Shown: piece by piece, positions 14,170 to 16,693 of the stretch
How positions within the stretch are numbered: the stretch's first letter is position 1
How the letters are laid out: each line of letters starts with the position of its first letter
Origin: Phycisphaerales bacterium
GTDB lineage: Bacteria; Pseudomonadota; Gammaproteobacteria; Competibacterales; Competibacteraceae
Length of the DNA stretch: 16,693 nt
Reading direction: 5' to 3'
Assembly: GCA_014879435.1 (NCBI GenBank)
Contig: JACSSB010000383.1
Span: 1 to 16,693 of the forward strand
Notes under the pieces: generated by a model
Database searches by the model: none
The model's input: only the letters and a program-made list of their open reading frames with translations
Told to the model about the DNA's origin: nothing
Translations under genes and position numbers: made by a program

Positions 14170-14530
14170 GCATCGCATGTGCTTTACGTGTAACGATAGC
14201 AAATTAAGCATTTTCATTTCCAATGACATCACAGCCGATACCGCAGATCCGTCCCTTGGTCCTGGCTGAGATTTAGATGATACGCAGTCTACAAGTTTCC
14301 TCAAGAAGCACCTTGCGTGAGGAAAAAATCCAGACGATCACCCACCACTATCACCAAGCGTGGGCGATCTCCCCCAACAGGTCAAGCAAACCACTTCGAC
14401 CGATACCTCGCGCCAGGATTCCTCTCATCGCACCCAGCACGCCCCAGAACTCACTCACTCGATAGCCCACCGAAGTAGGTATCGCACACCTCCGAGATCG
14501 AGTGGAAGATTAGCATCCAGAATATCAGAC
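14170..14530. other. Gene-poor stretch upstream of clpS
   Basis: No convincing gene is seen between the clpS start and the terminator of malate synthase. It holds the candidate clpS promoter and an 8-bp dyad (TTTCCTCA 14296-14303, TGAGGAAA 14318-14325). A 62-codon plus-strand frame (14277-14465) has no ribosome site and a low-complexity sequence. A minus-strand frame ending at 14351 is open for about 50 codons and, read from GTG 14470, gives a Gly/Leu-rich 39-mer without a ribosome site. No tRNA-like cloverleaf and no cspD gene (often beside clpS in other species) were seen. Confidence 0.5.
14277..14304 (-). promoter_or_regulatory. Candidate promoter for clpS-clpA
   Basis: Read leftward, TTGAGG (14304-14299) is followed after 16 bp by TATCAT (14282-14277), a 5/6 match to the -10. 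The -35 lies within the left arm of the TTTCCTCA/TGAGGAAA dyad, so a protein bound there could block or help polymerase. The leader would be about 100 bases. Confidence 0.4.
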
Positions 14531-14565
14531 AAAAAAAAAGAAAACGCCCGGTTTCCCGAGCGTTT
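14531..14565 (-). terminator. Intrinsic terminator of the malate synthase gene
   Basis: AAACGCTCGG and CCGGGCGTTT (read leftward, 14565-14542) form a 10-pair stem with one mismatch and a four-base loop. The stem is followed by a TTTTCTTTTTTTTT run (14544-14531). It lies about 30 bp after the aceB stop. This is a clear rho-independent terminator for the leftward transcript. Confidence 0.85.
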
Positions 14566-14596
14566 CTTGTCGCATCCAAGCAGTGATGTGATCAGA

Positions 14597-16195
14597 TCAA
14601 TCCATCGCCTCGTACAGCGGCAGAGTTAGGAACTCAGGGAAATCTGGAGACAGGCTCATTTTCTCGAAAATACCGGCCGCTTGATCGTAGGTAGCAGTAT
14701 CCTCACCCTGGGCGGTAACGGTTGCTTTCACCTTGGCCAGCTCCTCGGGAATCAAACCATGAACTAGTTCAGTGGTCACTTCACGGCCATCGTCTAAAAC
14801 CCCTTTCGGGCTGACCACCCACTGCCATACCTGCGAGCGAGAAATTTCGGCGGTAGCAGCATCCTCCATCAGATTATGGATCGGCACGCAGCCGTTACCG
14901 GCGAGCCAAGATCCCAGATAGTGGATACCCACGTTAATGTTGTTACGTAAACCCACCTCGGTAATGGGTTGCTCGGGCTGGAAATCGAGGAAATTCTTGG
15001 CCGTAAACACTTCGTCACGCTGTTTTTCCCACTGATTCGGCTTATCACCCAACACCTTGACGAATTCTTCTTGAGCGATGGGCACCAAACCGGGATGAGC
15101 AACCCAACCGCCATCGAAACCGTCGTTGGCATCACGGGTCTTGTCATGGCGAATACCCGCCAGGGCCTTCTCGTTGGCGACCGGATCGTCCTTGATCGGG
15201 ATCAGCGCCGACATACCACCCATCGCTGGGGCACCGCGCTTGTGGCACACCTTCACTAGGTGCAGGGCATAAGAACGCATGAACGGCACCTCCATGGTGA
15301 TCGCGCCCCGATTAGCCATACAGAAATCCTTGTTCTTCTTGAATTTCTTGATGCAGGAAAAGATGTAGTCCCAGCGTCCGGCATTGAGACCAGCGGAATG
15401 CTCGCGCAGCTCGTACAGAATTTCCTCCATCTCGAAGGTGGCGAGAATGGTCTCGATCAGCACCGTCGCCTTGATCGTCCCACGCGGAAGACCCAAGGAT
15501 TCTTGCGCCATCACAAAGATGTCGTTCCACAACCGCGCTTCAAGATGGCTCTCCATCTTGGGCAGATAGTAGAAAGGGCCAGCGCCGCGCGCGATCTGTT
15601 CCTTGGCGTTGTGGAAAAACACCAGACCGAAATCGAAAATCCCACCGGAAACACGCTGACCATCGACGGTCACATGCTTCTCATCCAGATGCCAGCCGCG
15701 TGGCCGAATTTGCAGGGTGGCAATTCGATCATTGAGCCGGTATTCCTTGCCCGCTTCGTTGACGTAGCTAATTTCGCGACGGATGGCGTCCTTTAGATTC
15801 ACTTGGCCCTGAATCTGGTTGAACCAGTTGGGGCTATTGGAATCCTCGAAGTCGCTCATGTAGGAGTCGGCACCCGAGTTGAAGGCGTTGATAATCATCT
15901 TGCGCTCAACCGGACCGGTGATTTCGCTACGACGACACTCTAAAGCCTTGGGTAACGGTGCGATCTTCCAATCGCCTTCGCGGATAGATTTGGTTTCTGG
16001 TAGGAAATCGGGCATCTCGCCAGCGTCGATACGCGCTTGGCGCTCAATACGCTTCTTCAGCAATTCCTGGCGACGCGGCTCGAAGGCACGATGCAATTTA
16101 GCGACGAGGGCCAGCGCATCATGGGTCAAAATTTCGTCGAAACGGGGAGAGATCGGGGCGTTGATCCGCACACCAGCGGGCAGGTTCAGGCTCAC
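14597..16195 (-). CDS. aceB: Malate synthase A
   Basis: With the GTG start this is 532 residues, against 533 in E. coli AceB. The enzyme condenses glyoxylate with acetyl-CoA to malate, the second step of the glyoxylate shunt. Landmarks are ITGPVERKMIINAFNSGA (92-109), catalytic Arg166 in RPRGWHLDEKH, the Mg2+ ligands Glu248 (LIET) and Asp276 (GRWDYIF), CHKRGAPAMGGM (317-328) and the catalytic base Asp445 in NLMEDAATAEIS. The long MSG-type insertion domain is absent, so this is form A. GTG 16195 is chosen because AAGGAG (16207-16202) sits exactly 6 bases upstream. The frame stays open to ATG 16237, but that start has no ribosome site and would swallow the AAGGAG. aceA lies upstream, with its own terminator between. 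Confidence 0.96.
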   Translation of the reverse strand: MSLNLPAGVRINAPISPRFDEILTHDALALVAKLHRAFEPRRQELLKKRIERQARIDAGEMPDFLPETKSIREGDWKIAPLPKALECRRSEITGPVERKMIINAFNSGADSYMSDFEDSNSPNWFNQIQGQVNLKDAIRREISYVNEAGKEYRLNDRIATLQIRPRGWHLDEKHVTVDGQRVSGGIFDFGLVFFHNAKEQIARGAGPFYYLPKMESHLEARLWNDIFVMAQESLGLPRGTIKATVLIETILATFEMEEILYELREHSAGLNAGRWDYIFSCIKKFKKNKDFCMANRGAITMEVPFMRSYALHLVKVCHKRGAPAMGGMSALIPIKDDPVANEKALAGIRHDKTRDANDGFDGGWVAHPGLVPIAQEEFVKVLGDKPNQWEKQRDEVFTAKNFLDFQPEQPITEVGLRNNINVGIHYLGSWLAGNGCVPIHNLMEDAATAEISRSQVWQWVVSPKGVLDDGREVTTELVHGLIPEELAKVKATVTAQGEDTATYDQAAGIFEKMSLSPDFPEFLTLPLYEAMD

Positions 16196-16201
16196 GGCTT
16201 G

Positions 16202-16207
16202 CTCCTT
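16202..16207 (-). promoter_or_regulatory. Ribosome binding site that sets the aceB GTG start
   Basis: AAGGAG, read leftward, ends 6 bases before GTG 16195. It is the only strong Shine-Dalgarno match near the 5' end of the frame and decides for the GTG over the upstream ATG at 16237. Confidence 0.8.
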
Positions 16208-16273
16208 GACAATCGTTGAGTGATGGAAAATCGGCAAACATTCCCTGCAATGAGAGGACGTTGCGATTCAGTC

Positions 16274-16300
16274 GTGATTGAGGTGATTGACGTGATTGAT
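16274..16300. repeat. Three tandem 9-bp repeats (GTGATTGAn) in the aceB promoter region
   Basis: GTGATTGA occurs at 16274-16281, 16283-16290 and 16292-16299, each one base apart, making an exact 9-bp period. On the aceB strand the unit reads TCAATCAC. A -10-like TACAAT (16304-16299, leftward) overlaps the first unit met by polymerase, so the array would lie at or just after the transcription start. No good -35 was found. An operator for a repressor of the shunt is possible but is inference; a slippage-generated repeat is the alternative. Confidence 0.6.
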
Positions 16301-16330
16301 TGTAGAACAGTCAGGGTACACGACCCGCAC

Positions 16331-16360
16331 AAAAAACCCGGAGGGAATCCCCGTCCGGGT
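16331..16360 (-). terminator. Intrinsic terminator of isocitrate lyase gene
   Basis: Read leftward, ACCCGGA (16360-16354) pairs with TCCGGGT (16342-16336), with an inner GGG/CCC helix, and is followed by TTTTTT (16336-16331). It is a strong GC stem plus U-run, about 55 bp past the aceA stop. Confidence 0.85.
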
Positions 16361-16371
16361 GGATGCGATTG

Positions 16372-16402
16372 GTGCCGCCGACCAAGAAGCGGAAGGCGGC
16401 AC
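16372..16402. repeat. GC-rich stem-loop directly after aceA
   Basis: GTGCCGCC (16372-16379) and GGCGGCAC (16395-16402) are perfect 8-bp arms around a 15-base loop. This hairpin lies between the aceA stop and the intrinsic terminator and would be part of the aceA 3' untranslated region, where it could slow 3' exonuclease decay. No T-run follows it. Confidence 0.55.
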
Positions 16403-16413
16403 ACGATATCGAC

Positions 16414-16693
16414 TTAGTGGAACTGCTCTTCTTCGGTGGAACCGGTCAAAGCCGTCACTGAGGAAACGCCACCCTGAATCACGGTGGTCACGTCATCGAA
16501 ATAGCCCGTACCCACTTCCTGCTGGTGACTGACGAAGGTGTAACCACGGTCGCGTGCAGCGAATTCGGGTTCTTGCACCTTCTCGACATAAGCAGTCATA
16601 CCGCGCTTACTGTAATCCTGTGCCAGATCGAACATGTTGTACCACATGCTGTGAATACCGGCCAAGGTAATGAACTGGTACTTGTAACCCATC
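16414..16693 (-). CDS. aceA: Isocitrate lyase, C-terminal part (5' end outside window)
   Basis: The last 93 residues are visible, beginning MGYKYQFITLAGIHSMWYNM and containing VEKVQEPEFAARDRGYTFVSHQQEVGTGYFDDVTT and ending SVTALTGSTEEEQFH. This matches the C-terminal end of proteobacterial AceA nearly residue for residue. Isocitrate lyase splits isocitrate into glyoxylate and succinate, the first glyoxylate-shunt step. The catalytic KKCGH loop lies outside the window. The gene order here is aceA then aceB, the reverse of E. coli, and the two are separated by a terminator. Confidence 0.97.
   Translation of the reverse strand, partial: MGYKYQFITLAGIHSMWYNMFDLAQDYSKRGMTAYVEKVQEPEFAARDRGYTFVSHQQEVGTGYFDDVTTVIQGGVSSVTALTGSTEEEQFH

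Noticed and set aside
14277..14465. 62-codon plus-strand frame upstream of clpS
   Set aside because: No ribosome site, Pro/Ser/Arg-rich translation typical of chance frames, and it overlaps the candidate clpS promoter.
14351..14470. Minus-strand 39-codon frame (GTG start) giving a Gly/Leu-rich peptide
   Set aside because: The translation looks protein-like, but there is no ribosome site or ATG at its 5' end and no homologue I recognise. It is too short to support without conservation data.
15260..15796. 178-codon plus-strand open frame inside malate synthase
   Set aside because: Antisense to the highly conserved catalytic region of AceB, with no independent support.
16196..16237. ATG 16237 as the malate synthase start
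   Set aside because: It would encode AAGGAG as Lys-Glu, has no ribosome site of its own and makes the protein longer than the family. GTG 16195 fits better.

Overview
This window looks like chromosomal core-genome DNA from a gammaproteobacterium. The evidence is clpS-clpA facing infA, a ThiD-type kinase next to hemL, DsbB, MtgA, an EF-G-2-type GTPase and both glyoxylate-shunt enzymes. The coding DNA is moderately GC-rich. A Chromatiales- or Competibacter-like lineage would fit, but that is an inference and the species cannot be named from the sequence. There are no rRNA or tRNA genes, insertion sequences, integrases, phage genes or CRISPR arrays.

Left part (1-4276). A partial secreted lytic transglycosylase with Sel1-like repeats reads leftward off the edge. 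Divergent from it is a large EF-G-like GTPase of the EF-G-2 type. An AT-rich gap with a nested palindrome follows, then a small one-pass membrane protein of unknown function (3258-3611). A strong AT-rich inverted repeat separates that gene from a convergent macrodomain hydrolase.

Middle part (4396-9030). Two tightly spaced rightward genes encode a protein that looks like a degenerate P-loop ATPase with a winged-helix-like tail, and a small MscS-type mechanosensitive channel. Convergent with the channel is a 54-residue rubredoxin (6467-6631). Across a divergent promoter region lie thiD (thiamine pyrimidine kinase, TTG start) and hemL (tetrapyrrole synthesis).

Right-middle part (9070-14169). 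A leftward, partly overlapping run encodes a flavodoxin-fold protein, MtgA, a SelW/Rdx-like CxxC protein and DsbB. It combines thiol redox chemistry with cell-wall synthesis. infA reads rightward from its own promoter and faces the clpS-clpA operon, with two stem-loops in the 80-bp gap between infA and clpA. A 427-bp gene-poor stretch follows clpS.

Right end (14531-16693). The glyoxylate shunt reads leftward: the 3' part of isocitrate lyase (aceA), then malate synthase A (aceB, best start a GTG with a consensus ribosome site). The two genes are separated by an intrinsic terminator, a second hairpin and three tandem 9-bp repeats, so aceB probably has its own promoter. A second clear terminator follows aceB.

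The least understood parts are the ATPase-like/MscS gene pair, the small coiled-coil membrane protein, the EF-G-2 GTPase with its altered catalytic histidine, and the repeats in front of aceB.
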